Shown here: piece after piece, positions 1 to 9,114 of the stretch | Layout: each line of letters begins with the position of its first letter | Position numbering within the stretch: the first letter of the stretch is position 1 | From: Luteitalea pratensis | GTDB lineage: Bacteria; Acidobacteriota; Vicinamibacteria; Vicinamibacterales; Vicinamibacteraceae | Reading direction: 5' to 3' | Assembly (NCBI RefSeq): GCF_001618865.1 | Contig: NZ_CP015136.1 | Coordinates: forward strand, 4,623,001-4,687,000 | DNA length: 64,000 nt | Notes under the pieces: generated by a model | What the model saw: only the letters and a program-made list of their open reading frames with translations | Database searches by the model: none | What the model was told of the DNA's origin: nothing | Position numbers and translations under genes: made by a program

Positions 1-967
1 GCAGCAGCGCCGGGATCCGGTACGCGAGCAGCGCCGCGGTCTCGCCGCGGGTGACGCGAAGCGTGGACCCAATGGCCTTGAACTCGGCCGGCAGGGCCGC
101 TTCCTCGAGGCCGGTCTCGATCTCCGTGATGCGCTTCGAGAGCTCGCTCAACGCAGGATCGAGCTCGAGGGCGCGACGATAGTCCGTCAGCGCGGCGGTC
201 GTGTCGCCGCTGGTGTCGGCGAGGGCGCCGCGCAGCGCATGTGCACGCGCATCCAGAGGATCGAGGACAAGGGCCCGGTCGACGAGCCCACGCGCGCGAG
301 CGGTGTTGCCGAGACGACGCTCGACGTCGGCGAGATCGCGATGGAGGAAGCCGCTGTCGGGAGACGCCTTGAGGGCGCGACCGTAGTGATCGCGCGCTTC
401 CTCGAGGCGATTGCCGGACAGTGCCGCCTGCGCGGCCGAGACGTCGCTCTGCACGGCCCGGAAGCGCAGCACCTCGGCGCGACGGAGGGCGACGGGCTGG
501 TCTGGCATGCGCTCGAGTACGGCCTGGTAGGACTCGAAGGCATCGCCCTCCCGCCCGAGCTCGACGAGGGCCTCGGCGCGTCCGACCAGTGCGGGTACAT
601 ACCCCGTCTCGGCCTGGAGCACGCGATCGAACCACTGCAACGCATCGGCTGGCTGGTCCTGCGCAAGCCGCGCGAAGCCCAGCGCAGCCTGCGATGGGTA
701 CGCGCCCGGGACCTTCTTCAGGAGTTCACGGAGTGTACGCTCGGCGCTCCTGGGATCGCCCGATTGCAGCTGCACCCAGGCTCGCTCGTGCTGCTGCGCC
801 AGTGCTTGCTGGCGCGCGAGATCGGGCGTCAGGCCCGGTTTCGGGTAGTCGGGGTAGCGCTCGCTGCCCGGTGCCAGGACCGGCGGAAGTACGGGGCTGC
901 CACAACCGCCAGCGACGCCGAGGAGCACGACCGCCGCCACCATCCAGCGGCGAACCGGACCGATCAC
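1..967 (-). CDS. TPR-repeat lipoprotein (3' end beyond window)
   Basis: The frame is open to the left edge, so the C-terminus is missing. I start it at the GTG at 967, which overlaps the hflX stop as GTGA; an ATG at 943 is the alternative. The first 22 residues form a lipoprotein signal: basic start, hydrophobic stretch, then A-G-G-C with the cysteine at about residue 22. The rest is helical with TPR-like spacing, about residues 95-165 and 200-275, with alternating small and large residues and proline-capped helices. It probably acts as a membrane-anchored scaffold for protein assembly. The partner is unknown. It is probably co-transcribed with hflX. Confidence 0.75.
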   Translation of the reverse strand, partial: MIGPVRRWMVAAVVLLGVAGGCGSPVLPPVLAPGSERYPDYPKPGLTPDLARQQALAQQHERAWVQLQSGDPRSAERTLRELLKKVPGAYPSQAALGFARLAQDQPADALQWFDRVLQAETGYVPALVGRAEALVELGREGDAFESYQAVLERMPDQPVALRRAEVLRFRAVQSDVSAAQAALSGNRLEEARDHYGRALKASPDSGFLHRDLADVERRLGNTARARGLVDRALVLDPLDARAHALRGALADTSGDTTAALTDYRRALELDPALSELSKRITEIETGLEEAALPAEFKAIGSTLRVTRGETAALLAYRIPALL

Positions 968-2262
968 AGGGACAGCCCTTCCTGCAACCGTTGCATCAGG
1001 CGACGCGGCACCTCCGCCTCGATGCTGACCCGGTCACCGTCGGCGTCGTGGCTGAGCACGCGCGCGACCCGGTACAGGCGCTCGATCGCCTCGCGGTCCT
1101 CGGGGCGAGCCTGATCGAAGGAGAGCGTGACGCGCCGGGTGTCGAGTGCGAGCGCGCGGGCGATCTCGGTGAGCAGCCCGGCGACGCCATCGCCGGTCAA
1201 CGCGGAGATCTGCAGCGAACCCTCGTAGGCCTGGCGCAGGTGCTCGCGGGCGCCCTCGTCGAGGCGGTCGGCCTTGTTGAACACGAGCAACATCGGGACG
1301 TCGCCGGCATCCACTTCCCCGAGGACGCGGTCGACGGCCTGCATGTGCCGCTCGTAGTCGTCGATGGAGGCATCGACCACGTGCAGCAGCAGGTCGGCGT
1401 CGGCGACCTCCTCGAGGGTGGCGCGGAAGGCCGCGACCAGGGTGTGCGGCAGTCGATCGATGAAGCCGACCGTGTCCGAGAGCGCGGCGTGCTGCCGGTT
1501 GGGCAGTTTCAGCTCGCGGGTCAGCGGATCGAGCGTGACGAACAACGCATCGGAGGCGACGGCGGTGTCATGCGTCAGGCGATTGAACAGCGTCGTCTTG
1601 CCGGCATTGGTGTAGCCGACGAGCGCCACGGCTGGCATCTCCGAACGACGCCGGCGGTCGCGCAACTGCCCGCGACGCCGACGGACCTCGGCCAGATCGT
1701 CGGTGAGCGTGCCGATGCGCAGGCGGATGCGCCGACGATCGGTTTCGAGCTTCGTCTCGCCGGGGCCCCTGGTGCCGATGCCGCCACCGAGGCGCGACAG
1801 TGCGGCGGAGGCGCCGACCAGCCGCGGCAGCAGGTAGCGCAACTGCGCGAGTTCGACCTGGAGCTTGCCTTCCCGGGTACGGGCGCGGCGGGCGAAAATG
1901 TCAAGGATGAGCTGGGTGCGATCGATCACCCGCAACTCGAGGATTTTCTCGATGTTGCGCAGCTGGGCTGGCGTCAGCTCGTTGTCGAAGATGGCCAGTG
2001 AAAGATCGGACTCCTGGCACGCCGCCTTCAGCATCTCGAGCTTGCCCGATCCGATGAGCGTGGCGGGGTCGGGGCGGTTGCGATCCTGGGTGAACCTGAG
2101 GACCGGCTCGATGTCGGCCGCGTCGGCCAGGCCCGCCAGCTCTTCGAGCGCGTCCTCGACGTGCGTCCGCCGCGTGTCGCCCGTGATCAACCCGACGAGC
2201 GCTGCCCGTTCGCGACCTTCGGGGCCGCGGCCGTTTCCCTCGACATCCGTCACCGAAGGCAT
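964..2262 (-). CDS. hflX: GTPase HflX
   Basis: Ribosome-associated GTPase of 432 residues, known in the family to split or rescue stalled ribosomes under stress. The HflX-specific glycine-rich signature GGGIGTRGPGETK is at about 159-171. The G domain follows, with G1 GYTNAGKT (216-223), G3 DTVGF (263-267) and G4 NKAD (329-332). The frame is open upstream of the chosen ATG at 2262, but the extra 27 codons are Arg/Pro-rich and overlap the upstream ybaK-type gene, so I reject them. The 3' end overlaps the TPR lipoprotein gene by four bases. Confidence 0.95.
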   Translation of the reverse strand: MPSVTDVEGNGRGPEGRERAALVGLITGDTRRTHVEDALEELAGLADAADIEPVLRFTQDRNRPDPATLIGSGKLEMLKAACQESDLSLAIFDNELTPAQLRNIEKILELRVIDRTQLILDIFARRARTREGKLQVELAQLRYLLPRLVGASAALSRLGGGIGTRGPGETKLETDRRRIRLRIGTLTDDLAEVRRRRGQLRDRRRRSEMPAVALVGYTNAGKTTLFNRLTHDTAVASDALFVTLDPLTRELKLPNRQHAALSDTVGFIDRLPHTLVAAFRATLEEVADADLLLHVVDASIDDYERHMQAVDRVLGEVDAGDVPMLLVFNKADRLDEGAREHLRQAYEGSLQISALTGDGVAGLLTEIARALALDTRRVTLSFDQARPEDREAIERLYRVARVLSHDADGDRVSIEAEVPRRLMQRLQEGLSL

Positions 2263-2275
2263 GTTAGCACCTCGG

Positions 2276-2749
2276 TCAGGACGCGATCGCCGCGTCCACC
2301 GCGTGTGCCTGCAGCACCTCGGTGAGGACGTCGGGCGAGACACTCACCAGCAGGCCGCGAGCGCCGCCGTTGACGTAGATCCGGGGCAGATCGAGGATGC
2401 TCCGCTCCACATAGATAGGCAGGGGCTGACGCGTACCGAACGGCGAAGTGCCGCCGAACTGGTAGCCAGTCGCGCGTTGCGCGGCCGCCGCGTCCGCGGG
2501 GGCGACGTGCTTGACCCCGAGCGTCCGCGCGAGCGCCTTGAGCGACACTTCACGGTCGCCGTGCATCAGCATCAGCAGCAGCCGCCGCTGGTCGTCCTGC
2601 AACACGAGCGTCTTGACGACATGGTGCTCGTTCACGCCCAGTTCGCGCGCCGACACGCGAGTACCGCCACGGTCTTCGTAGCGGTACGGGTGCTCCTCGA
2701 AGGACACGTCCGCGGCGCGAAGCGCCCGGATCGCGGCGGTCGTGCTCAC
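2276..2749 (-). CDS. ybaK: YbaK/EbsC-type aminoacyl-tRNA deacylase
   Basis: Protein of 157 residues in the YbaK/ProX editing superfamily, which removes wrongly attached amino acids from tRNA (classically Cys from tRNA-Pro). The family pattern is clear: VVKTLVLQ near residue 43, a central VSLKALAR helix, the Gly-rich GYQFGGTSPFG segment around 92-102 that lines the active site, and a C-terminal INGG-like YVNGGARG. The start is GTG at 2749, overlapping the stop of the MFS gene as GTGA, which implies translational coupling. Substrate specificity (YbaK versus ProX type) cannot be told from this sequence alone. Confidence 0.9.
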   Translation of the reverse strand: MSTTAAIRALRAADVSFEEHPYRYEDRGGTRVSARELGVNEHHVVKTLVLQDDQRRLLLMLMHGDREVSLKALARTLGVKHVAPADAAAAQRATGYQFGGTSPFGTRQPLPIYVERSILDLPRIYVNGGARGLLVSVSPDVLTEVLQAHAVDAAIAS

Positions 2750-3957
2750 GTCTCTTCCACCGACGGATATGCCGCCTGTTCGACCCGATCGCGCATCACG
2801 TAACTGACCATCGCCGAGAGCACCGCCAGCGTGATCACTCCGACGATGAAGACGCTGCGGATGCTGATCCGGGCGAGCACGCCACTGGCCATCGGGCTGA
2901 CCGAAAGCCCGGCGAGCGATGCACTCGTCAGCAACCCGAATCCGGTGGCGCGCGCGTGCTCGGGGACGACATGCCCTGCGGCCGTGAACGACGCCGTCAT
3001 GGCGACGCCGATCGCGAAGCCGAACACCAGGGCGGCGGCGATCAGGGCGCCGAGCGACCACTCCAGGACGAATGGCAACAAGCCCGCCGCAGCCGCCAAT
3101 GCGGTGTAGCGCAGCAGCGCGCGCGGCGCCAGCCGGTGCAGCAGCCGCTGGGTGACCAGGTTGCCGATCGCACCTGCCCCGGCGACCGCGGAGAACAGCA
3201 CGCCGGCCGCGAGCGCGATGCGGTCGGCAGGGACGCCGAGTAGCTCGAGATACAGCGGCAGGACCGGTCCGAAACTGCGGTCCACCAGCTGCAGCCCGAA
3301 GATGACGCCCATCAACAGGACGAACTGCTGGAAGGCCGCGCCGCTCACGAAGCCTGGTTGCTGCGGCGTTCGTGCGGGGGCCGTAGTACGAGGCGTCCTG
3401 GGCGGTTCCTCGAACCAGCGCCAAACGAGAATCAGCGCCGCCAGGTAGAACAGCGAGGAGACGAAGAACGTGGCGCGGATGCCGATCGCCACGGCCAGCA
3501 CGCCGCCGATGACCGGCCCGACGGCCGGCCCCAGCCGTTGCGCCGTCTGTACGGTGCCGATGGCACTGGCCATGCGATCGAGCGGCGCCGACTGGGCGGC
3601 CATGGAGACCGCCAGCGCGCCGTAGCCGGCAAAGAAGCCCTGCAGCACACGCAATCCGAAGATGTGCCACGGACGCGTCACCAACCCCATCAGCACCATC
3701 GTGATGACGAAGCAGACCAGCGACCGCAGCACGAGGAACTTGGTGCCGTAACGGTCCGCCACACGCCCCCACAACGGCGCCAGCAGCGCCGTCATGCCCG
3801 GCGTGACGCCGAGGCTGAGCCCCGACCAGAGCGCGATGTCGGCGGCGTCGCGCATGCCGAGCTGGGCGAAGTACAGCGGCAGGAACGGCATCGCGAGCGT
3901 GAAGCCCGCGAAGCCGATGAAACACGCGGCGGCGATGGCGAGGAGGTTGCGGTTCAC
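2746..3957 (-). CDS. MFS transporter, MdtG-like exporter
   Basis: Integral membrane protein of 403 residues with about twelve hydrophobic segments. The motif-A-like loop GRVADRYGTKF follows the second helix, and a proline/glycine-rich GPAVGPVIGG helix sits near residue 145, typical of drug-exporter MFS proteins (motif C, antiporter signature). The central cytoplasmic loop (about 185-205) is Pro/Thr/Arg-rich. The start is GTG at 3957, 16 bases after the acyl-CoA dehydrogenase stop, so the two are probably co-transcribed. Efflux of a small molecule is likely; the substrate is not inferable. Confidence 0.85.
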   Translation of the reverse strand: MNRNLLAIAAACFIGFAGFTLAMPFLPLYFAQLGMRDAADIALWSGLSLGVTPGMTALLAPLWGRVADRYGTKFLVLRSLVCFVITMVLMGLVTRPWHIFGLRVLQGFFAGYGALAVSMAAQSAPLDRMASAIGTVQTAQRLGPAVGPVIGGVLAVAIGIRATFFVSSLFYLAALILVWRWFEEPPRTPRTTAPARTPQQPGFVSGAAFQQFVLLMGVIFGLQLVDRSFGPVLPLYLELLGVPADRIALAAGVLFSAVAGAGAIGNLVTQRLLHRLAPRALLRYTALAAAAGLLPFVLEWSLGALIAAALVFGFAIGVAMTASFTAAGHVVPEHARATGFGLLTSASLAGLSVSPMASGVLARISIRSVFIVGVITLAVLSAMVSYVMRDRVEQAAYPSVEET

Positions 3958-3973
3958 GCCCGGCGTACGGACA

Positions 3974-5191
3974 TCAGGCGTGAGCCGGTTGGCCCTCGAA
4001 TGGCGGGAGTTCGCAGCGCGTGGGCTTGTCGGCCCGGTAGCCGAGCAGGTAGTCGGCCTGCATCAGCGCGTGGATCTCGCGCGTGCCCTCGTAGATCACG
4101 GCGCCCTTGCAATTGCGATAGTAGCGGCCGACCGGGTACTCGTCCGAATAGCCGTTGGCGCCATGGATCTGCACGGCGTCGCCCGCGGCGCGTTCGGAGG
4201 CGACCGTCGCCATCCACTTGGCCAGGCTCGTCTCCTTGGTGTTGCGGCGGCCGATGTTCTTGAGCCAGCCCGATCGCAGCCACAGCAGACGCGCCTGCTG
4301 GTAGTCGGCCTCCATGCGCGCCAGCATCTCCTTCACCAACTGGTGCTGGCCGATCTCGACGCCGAACGTGTGCCGCTCCTTCGCGTACCTGACGCTGGCG
4401 TCGCGACAGGCCCGGATCAGGCCGGTGGCGCCGGCCGCGACCGTGTAGCGGCCCTGGTCGAGCGCGAACATCGCGATCTTGAAGCCTTCGCCTTCGCGGC
4501 CGAGCAGGTTCTCGGCCGGCACCTCGACCTCGTCCATCTTGAAGTGCCCGGTATTGCCGGCGAGGATGCCCCACTTGTGCGTGAGGGTGCCGCTCGAGAA
4601 GCCCTTGAACGCGCGCTCGACAATGAACGCGCTGAGGCCGCTCGGGTCCTTCGCGCGCTTCTTCTCCATGTCGCTCCACGCGATCACGAGGAAGTGGTCG
4701 GCGACATCGGCCAGCGAGATCCACATCTTCTCGCCCGACAGCACGTACCGATCGCCCTGCTTCACCGCCACGGTCTGGATGCCACGTGCATCGCTGCCCG
4801 CTGCCGGTTCGGTCAGGCCGAAGGTGGCGATCTTCTGTCCCTGCGCCTGCGGCACGAGGTAACGGCGCTTCTGATCCTCGGTGCCCCATGTCAGCAGCGA
4901 CAGGCTGTTGAGCCCGACGTGCACCGAGAGAATCACCCGCAACGACGTGTCGACGTATTCGAGTTCTTCGCTCGCGACGCCGAGACTCAGGTAGTCCATG
5001 CCGGCGCCGCCGTACGCTGCGGGCACGCAGATGCCGAGCAGCCCGAGTTCGGCCATCTGCGGCAGGATGCGCGGGTCGAACTTGTGGGCACGATCGAGTT
5101 CGGCGATCTGCGGGGCCACCTCCCGCGCCGCCCACTCCCGTACTGTCTGCTCGAGCAGACGATGCTCTTCGGTCAGGTCAAGATCGATCAT
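3974..5191 (-). CDS. Acyl-CoA dehydrogenase
   Basis: FAD-dependent acyl-CoA dehydrogenase of 405 residues, complete. It has the N-terminal helical domain, the beta-domain signature FGLTEPAAGSDA (about 123-134) with WISLADVADHF, and the C-terminal helical domain with QIHGANGYSDEYPVGRYYR. Glu368 within YEGTREIH sits where the catalytic base of the MCAD/glutaryl-CoA branch lies. The motifs resemble the glutaryl-CoA and short-chain branches, but the substrate cannot be fixed. It oxidises acyl-CoA at C2-C3 and passes electrons to ETF. No ETF or beta-oxidation partner is nearby. Confidence 0.93.
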   Translation of the reverse strand: MIDLDLTEEHRLLEQTVREWAAREVAPQIAELDRAHKFDPRILPQMAELGLLGICVPAAYGGAGMDYLSLGVASEELEYVDTSLRVILSVHVGLNSLSLLTWGTEDQKRRYLVPQAQGQKIATFGLTEPAAGSDARGIQTVAVKQGDRYVLSGEKMWISLADVADHFLVIAWSDMEKKRAKDPSGLSAFIVERAFKGFSSGTLTHKWGILAGNTGHFKMDEVEVPAENLLGREGEGFKIAMFALDQGRYTVAAGATGLIRACRDASVRYAKERHTFGVEIGQHQLVKEMLARMEADYQQARLLWLRSGWLKNIGRRNTKETSLAKWMATVASERAAGDAVQIHGANGYSDEYPVGRYYRNCKGAVIYEGTREIHALMQADYLLGYRADKPTRCELPPFEGQPAHA

Positions 5192-5239
5192 GTCGGCACG
5201 AATCTACCTTAAACGGCCGTCCCAGGGCGCGCCGCGGAG

Positions 5240-5917
5240 CTACGGTTTCGCGGCGGCGGGCGCCTTCTTGCGCAGCAGCACTTCGCGGGTCTTGTTCAGG
5301 AGGAGGAAGCTCTCGGTCACGCCGAGTCCTTCAAAGAGCCGCTCGATATCACGGTTCTGGTACACCGTGCGCTTGCCGTGCGCGGCCGGGGCGGTGCGGT
5401 ACAACAGGTGATTGGTGTCGGCGATCACGTAGCGGGTGTATACGGGCGCCGGTGTGGCCACCGTCGAGAAGAAGCACAGCACCACGCCGCCCGGTTTCAC
5501 CCAGCGCACCACCTGCTGGCTGAGTACCGCCGCGGCCTTCTTGTCCATGTAATCGAGCACGTCCCAGCACAGGACGGCGTCGAGGCTCTCGTGCTCGCAG
5601 CTGAAACGGGCGGCGAGGAATTCGGACAAGGTGTCCAGGCGCTGCTCGCGCGTCAGCCTGTCGATGTCGGCGAAGAGATCCTCGACACGCAGCTTGCAGC
5701 CGAGCTGCTCGCCGAGGAACGACACGTTGCTGCCGACCACCGGGCCGAGATCCAGCACGACCGGCGCCTCGCGATGCGCCAGCGCCGCGAGCAGCTTGGC
5801 AAGCACCTTCGTGCCGACTGGCGGACCCGCGTCGCGTCCACCCCCGCCCGTCCCGTCGCCGCGACGGGTCCAGCCGAAGAGGCGCGAGGCGAGCGAACGT
5901 TCCGGAGTATCGGCCAC
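5240..5917 (-). CDS. Class I SAM-dependent methyltransferase-like protein
   Basis: Protein of about 225 residues. A Rossmann methyltransferase core starts with VVLDLGPVVGSN (motif I position, but P replaces the first Gly of the usual GxGxG). It is followed by DAVLCWDVLDYM and a motif with WVKPGGVVLCFF. The GTG start at 5917 is chosen because the frame continues upstream only by running into the bactofilin gene on the same strand. Substrate unknown. It is read in the same direction as the bactofilin gene 62 bases upstream, so they probably share a transcript. Confidence 0.75.
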   Translation of the reverse strand: MADTPERSLASRLFGWTRRGDGTGGGGRDAGPPVGTKVLAKLLAALAHREAPVVLDLGPVVGSNVSFLGEQLGCKLRVEDLFADIDRLTREQRLDTLSEFLAARFSCEHESLDAVLCWDVLDYMDKKAAAVLSQQVVRWVKPGGVVLCFFSTVATPAPVYTRYVIADTNHLLYRTAPAAHGKRTVYQNRDIERLFEGLGVTESFLLLNKTREVLLRKKAPAAAKP

Positions 5918-5978
5918 GGGCAGGGGCAGGCGTGCGGGCGCGACGGAGCACCGTGCGCCCCGTCGCACTGCTCGGAAC

Positions 5979-6518
5979 TCAGGCCTTGGCGGCGGGTGCC
6001 GCTGCCATGGCCGGCTTGGCGTCGGTCTTCGGCGCAGCCGCGCCGGCAGCGCCGCCACGGTTCATGTCGATGGCGCCACGGAAGTGTGCGCCCTCGGCAA
6101 TAGCCACCTTGGGCGACGTGATGTCGCCATCGACCGAGCCGTTGTCCCGAATGTCGACCTTCTCCGAGGCAGTGATGTTACCGGTCACCTCGCCGAGCAC
6201 GATGATGATCTTGGCAAACACCTGGGCCTTGATCTTCGCGTTCGTGCCGATGGTCAGGACATTGTTGTTGAGCTCGATCTTCCCCTCGACCTGGCCTTCG
6301 ATCGTGAGGTCCTCGCTCCCGCTCAACTCGCCCTTGATGATGACCGACTTGCCGATATTGCCCATACTCATGGGTGTCCGTTCTCCAGCGCCCGGCGTTG
6401 GCCGGGCGGCTACCGCCGGGGCCGGATCGACCGCCGCCGGGGGCGGGGCGGGTGGTGCCGGCGGCGTAGTGGGCGGCGCGGAAGCAGGTTGCCGCGGCGC
6501 GTCATCGCGTTTCCACAT
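5979..6518 (-). CDS. Bactofilin (polymer-forming cytoskeletal protein)
   Basis: Protein of 179 residues. The N-terminal 50 residues are Pro/Ala-rich and disordered. They lead into a right-handed beta-helix core (about 52-155) built of short repeating turns such as SEDLTIEGQVEGKI, NNVLTIGTNAKI and GEVTGNITASEKVDI, which is the bactofilin fold. The C-terminus is Ala/Lys-rich. Bactofilins polymerise without nucleotide and scaffold cell-wall or envelope machinery. A good sigma70-type promoter lies just upstream (6572-6600). A methyltransferase gene follows downstream rather than the M23 peptidase often found next to bactofilins. Confidence 0.93.
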   Translation of the reverse strand: MWKRDDAPRQPASAPPTTPPAPPAPPPAAVDPAPAVAARPTPGAGERTPMSMGNIGKSVIIKGELSGSEDLTIEGQVEGKIELNNNVLTIGTNAKIKAQVFAKIIIVLGEVTGNITASEKVDIRDNGSVDGDITSPKVAIAEGAHFRGAIDMNRGGAAGAAAPKTDAKPAMAAAPAAKA

Positions 6519-6571
6519 GTTGGCTTCTCCAGAACTGGGGCCGCAGAGTGGCGACGACCCACGTCCGGCGG

Positions 6572-6600
6572 AGTATACGCAAGGGCATAGACACTGTCTA
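6572..6600 (-). promoter_or_regulatory. Candidate sigma70 promoter with overlapping palindrome, upstream of bactofilin
   Basis: Reading the minus strand there is TAGACA (6600-6595), a 17-base spacer, then TATACT (6577-6572). Each hexamer matches consensus at five of six positions. The perfect 13-base palindrome TAGACACTGTCTA (6588-6600) covers the -35 box, as an operator would. It sits in the 134-base divergent gap between the bactofilin and cysteine desulfurase genes. This is a sequence match only. Confidence 0.45.
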
Positions 6601-6652
6601 GGTGAAGCAATTGCTGTGGTTTACGCGGAGAGCGCGATGATACGATCCTCCT

Positions 6653-7870
6653 GTGGTGGCCGCCCGCCCGCGCATCTACCTGGACCATAACGCGACCACG
6701 CCCGTCGATCCCGACGTAATCGAGGCCGTGGCCGCGGCGATGCGCGACGATTTCGGCAACGCGTCCAGCGTCCACCATTTCGGCCAGCAGGCCAAGGCTC
6801 GCCTCGACGACGCACGACAGGACGTGGCCGCGCTGGTCGGCGGCGCTCTCACCGAGGTCGTGTTCACGAGCGGTGGCACCGAGGCCGACAACTTCGCGTT
6901 GCGCGGCGTTGCCGAGGCACTCGAGCCCCTCGGCAAGCGACACCTCGTCACGAGCAGCATCGAGCACGAAGCCGTGCTCAACACGATGCGCGCGCTCGAA
7001 CGGCGCGGCTGGCGCGTCACGCGGGTCGCGCCCGATCGTGATGGCGTCGTACGTCCCGACGCCATCGCCGCCGCCTTCGCAGACGACACGGCGCTGCTCA
7101 GCCTGATGCACGCCAACAACGAGATCGGCACGCTGCAGCCCGTTGCCGAGTGTGCCGCGCTGGCGCACGCGCGCGGCATCGTCGTGCACACCGATGCCGT
7201 GCAGTCGGTCGGCAAGGTGCCTGTGGACGTCCGGGCGCTCGACGTCGATCTGCTCAGTCTGTCTGGACACAAGTTGTACGGACCCAAGGGCATTGGCGCG
7301 TTGTGGATTCGCCGCGGCACGCGACTGCTCGCGACGATGACCGGCGGCAAGCAGGAACGCAGTCGCCGCGCCGGTACCGAGAACGTGCCAGCGATCGTCG
7401 GGCTTGGTGTCGCGGCGCGGCTCGCGTCGTCACGATTGCGTGCCGAGGCCACCGCGCAGGCGCAGCTTCGCGACACGCTCGAACAGGGCATCCTGGCTCG
7501 CGTGCCGGGGACGCACGTCAATGGCGCGGGCGCCGAGCGCGTGCCCAACACCACCAACATCGGCTTCGAAGGGATTGAGGCCGAGTCGCTGCTGATCGCG
7601 CTGGACCTGGACGGCTTCGCCGTGTCGACAGGATCGGCCTGCTCGTCGGGGACGCTCGAGCCCTCGCACGTGCTCAAGGCGATGGGGCTGCCGCTGCACG
7701 ACACGCAGAACGCGTTGCGCCTGAGCCTTGGCCGGCACACGACCAAGGCGGAGATCATGGCCATCGTCGATGCCCTGCCGCCCCTCGTCGAACGACTCCG
7801 CGCGCTGACCGACCGCCGCCAGCCGCAACTTGCCGAGTCCGCGTCGCGCAGCACCGAAGGGACGGCCTGA
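6653..7870 (+). CDS. Cysteine desulfurase (NifS/IscS class)
   Basis: PLP enzyme of 405 residues that removes sulfur from cysteine as a persulfide. Visible landmarks are the N-terminal IYLDHNATTP, the PLP-contacting TSGGTEADN (72-80), the Schiff-base lysine K207 in SGHKLYGPKG, and the catalytic cysteine C328 in a mobile loop GSACSSG, all typical of class I desulfurases. The start is GTG at 6653. It ends three bases before mnmA, so it most likely supplies sulfur for tRNA 2-thiouridine and possibly Fe-S clusters. There is no IscU or SufE gene nearby. Confidence 0.93.
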   Translation: MVAARPRIYLDHNATTPVDPDVIEAVAAAMRDDFGNASSVHHFGQQAKARLDDARQDVAALVGGALTEVVFTSGGTEADNFALRGVAEALEPLGKRHLVTSSIEHEAVLNTMRALERRGWRVTRVAPDRDGVVRPDAIAAAFADDTALLSLMHANNEIGTLQPVAECAALAHARGIVVHTDAVQSVGKVPVDVRALDVDLLSLSGHKLYGPKGIGALWIRRGTRLLATMTGGKQERSRRAGTENVPAIVGLGVAARLASSRLRAEATAQAQLRDTLEQGILARVPGTHVNGAGAERVPNTTNIGFEGIEAESLLIALDLDGFAVSTGSACSSGTLEPSHVLKAMGLPLHDTQNALRLSLGRHTTKAEIMAIVDALPPLVERLRALTDRRQPQLAESASRSTEGTA

Positions 7871-7873
7871 GCG

Positions 7874-8950
7874 ATGCGTATCGCGGTGGCGATGTCGGGC
7901 GGAGTCGATTCCTCGGTCGCGGCCGCCTTGCTCGCCGCGCGGGGACATGACGTGGTCGGACTGTCGATGCAGTTGTACGACCAGCAGGAAGGGCAGGTGA
8001 ACTTCGGCACCTGCTGCACCATCGACGACCTGCACGATGCGCGACGCGTCGCCGGCCGCCTCGGTATCCCTCACTACATCGTCAACTTCGAGTCGCACTT
8101 CCATGCGCAGGTGGTGACGCCCTTCGTCGACGACTACGTGGCAGGCCGGACGCCCATTCCGTGCACGCGCTGCAACAGCGAGGTGAAGTTCGTCACGCTG
8201 CTCGACCGCGTGGCGGCCCTCGACGCCGACCGGCTCGCGACCGGACACTACGTCCAGTCGCGCCAGGACGAGTCGGGGCGATGGCGCCTGTTGCGCGGCG
8301 CCGACCACGGCAAGGACCAGTCGTACTTCCTCTTCGCGCTGACCCAGGCGCAGCTGGCGCGGGCCATCTTCCCTGTCGGGCACATGGACAAGCCGTCAGT
8401 GCGAGCTTACGCAACTGATCGGCAGTTGCCGGTGGCGAACAAGCCGGACTCGCAGGAAATCTGCTTCGTGCCCGATGGCGATCAGGCCGCGTTCGTGGCC
8501 AGGGCCGCGGGTGACCGCGCGCCGCATCCGGGTCGGATCCTCGATCTCGCGGGGCAGGCGATCGGCCGGCACGACGGCGTCCACCACTTCACCGTCGGCC
8601 AGCGCAAGGGGCTGCGTCTTTCTGTCGGGGTCCCGCTCTACGTCGTCGCCATCGACGCGGGAACCAGTGAGGTCGTCGTCGGGCCGCGCAGCGCGCTCGA
8701 GGCACGCCACTGCACGGTACAGGAGGTCAACTGGGTCTCCGGCCGTGTCCCAGAAGCACCGCTGCGCGTCGACGTGCAAATCCGGCATCGGCATCCGGCG
8801 GCGGCCGCTTCCCTGCTCGCGCTTGGCCCCGCTGCCGTCGCCGTGGAGTTCGATGCGCCCCAGTACGCGATCACGCCAGGCCAGGCCGCGGTGTTCTACG
8901 ACGGCGATGAGGTCATCGGCGGCGGATGGATTGGCAGCGGTAACGTCTGA
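7874..8950 (+). CDS. mnmA: tRNA 2-thiouridylase MnmA
   Basis: ATP-dependent enzyme of 358 residues that puts the 2-thio group on U34 of tRNA-Lys, -Glu and -Gln. The PP-loop SGGVDSS is at 8-14. The nucleophile is C100 in the CNSEVKF context, and the partner cysteine is C197 in [12 protein letters not shown]. The GHY and DQSYFL motifs match the family. Length is usual. It follows the desulfurase gene by three bases as a two-gene operon linking sulfur donor and acceptor. Confidence 0.95.
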   Translation: MRIAVAMSGGVDSSVAAALLAARGHDVVGLSMQLYDQQEGQVNFGTCCTIDDLHDARRVAGRLGIPHYIVNFESHFHAQVVTPFVDDYVAGRTPIPCTRCNSEVKFVTLLDRVAALDADRLATGHYVQSRQDESGRWRLLRGADHGKDQSYFLFALTQAQLARAIFPVGHMDKPSVRAYATDRQLPVANKPDSQEICFVPDGDQAAFVARAAGDRAPHPGRILDLAGQAIGRHDGVHHFTVGQRKGLRLSVGVPLYVVAIDAGTSEVVVGPRSALEARHCTVQEVNWVSGRVPEAPLRVDVQIRHRHPAAAASLLALGPAAVAVEFDAPQYAITPGQAAVFYDGDEVIGGGWIGSGNV

Positions 8951-9049
8951 CGCCTGACGCCTGACGCTCAACGAATGCCGATATCGAAGTGGCGATGTCG
9001 AGTGCGTAACCCTTCAGCCCTGCCCTTTTACCTTCTGCCTTCCGAATTC

Positions 9050-9090
9050 GACATTCCGGCATTCCGGCATTCCCGGCATTCCCGGCATTG
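9050..9090. repeat. GGCATTCC(C)G short tandem repeat, copy 1
   Basis: Four near-identical units of the type GGCATTCC with an occasional extra C follow TTCGACATTCC, in the gap between convergent mnmA and trxB (8951-9114). The same lead-in and unit recur at 10161-10193 and 53652-53685. Nothing else is visible in this gap. Confidence 0.8.
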
Positions 9091-9114
9091 TCGTGGAGGC
9101 GAATGAAGCGGCGT

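Noticed and set aside
421-2001. Plus-strand frame of 526 codons opposite hflX and the TPR gene
   Set aside because: Crosses two genuine minus-strand genes and has no domain.
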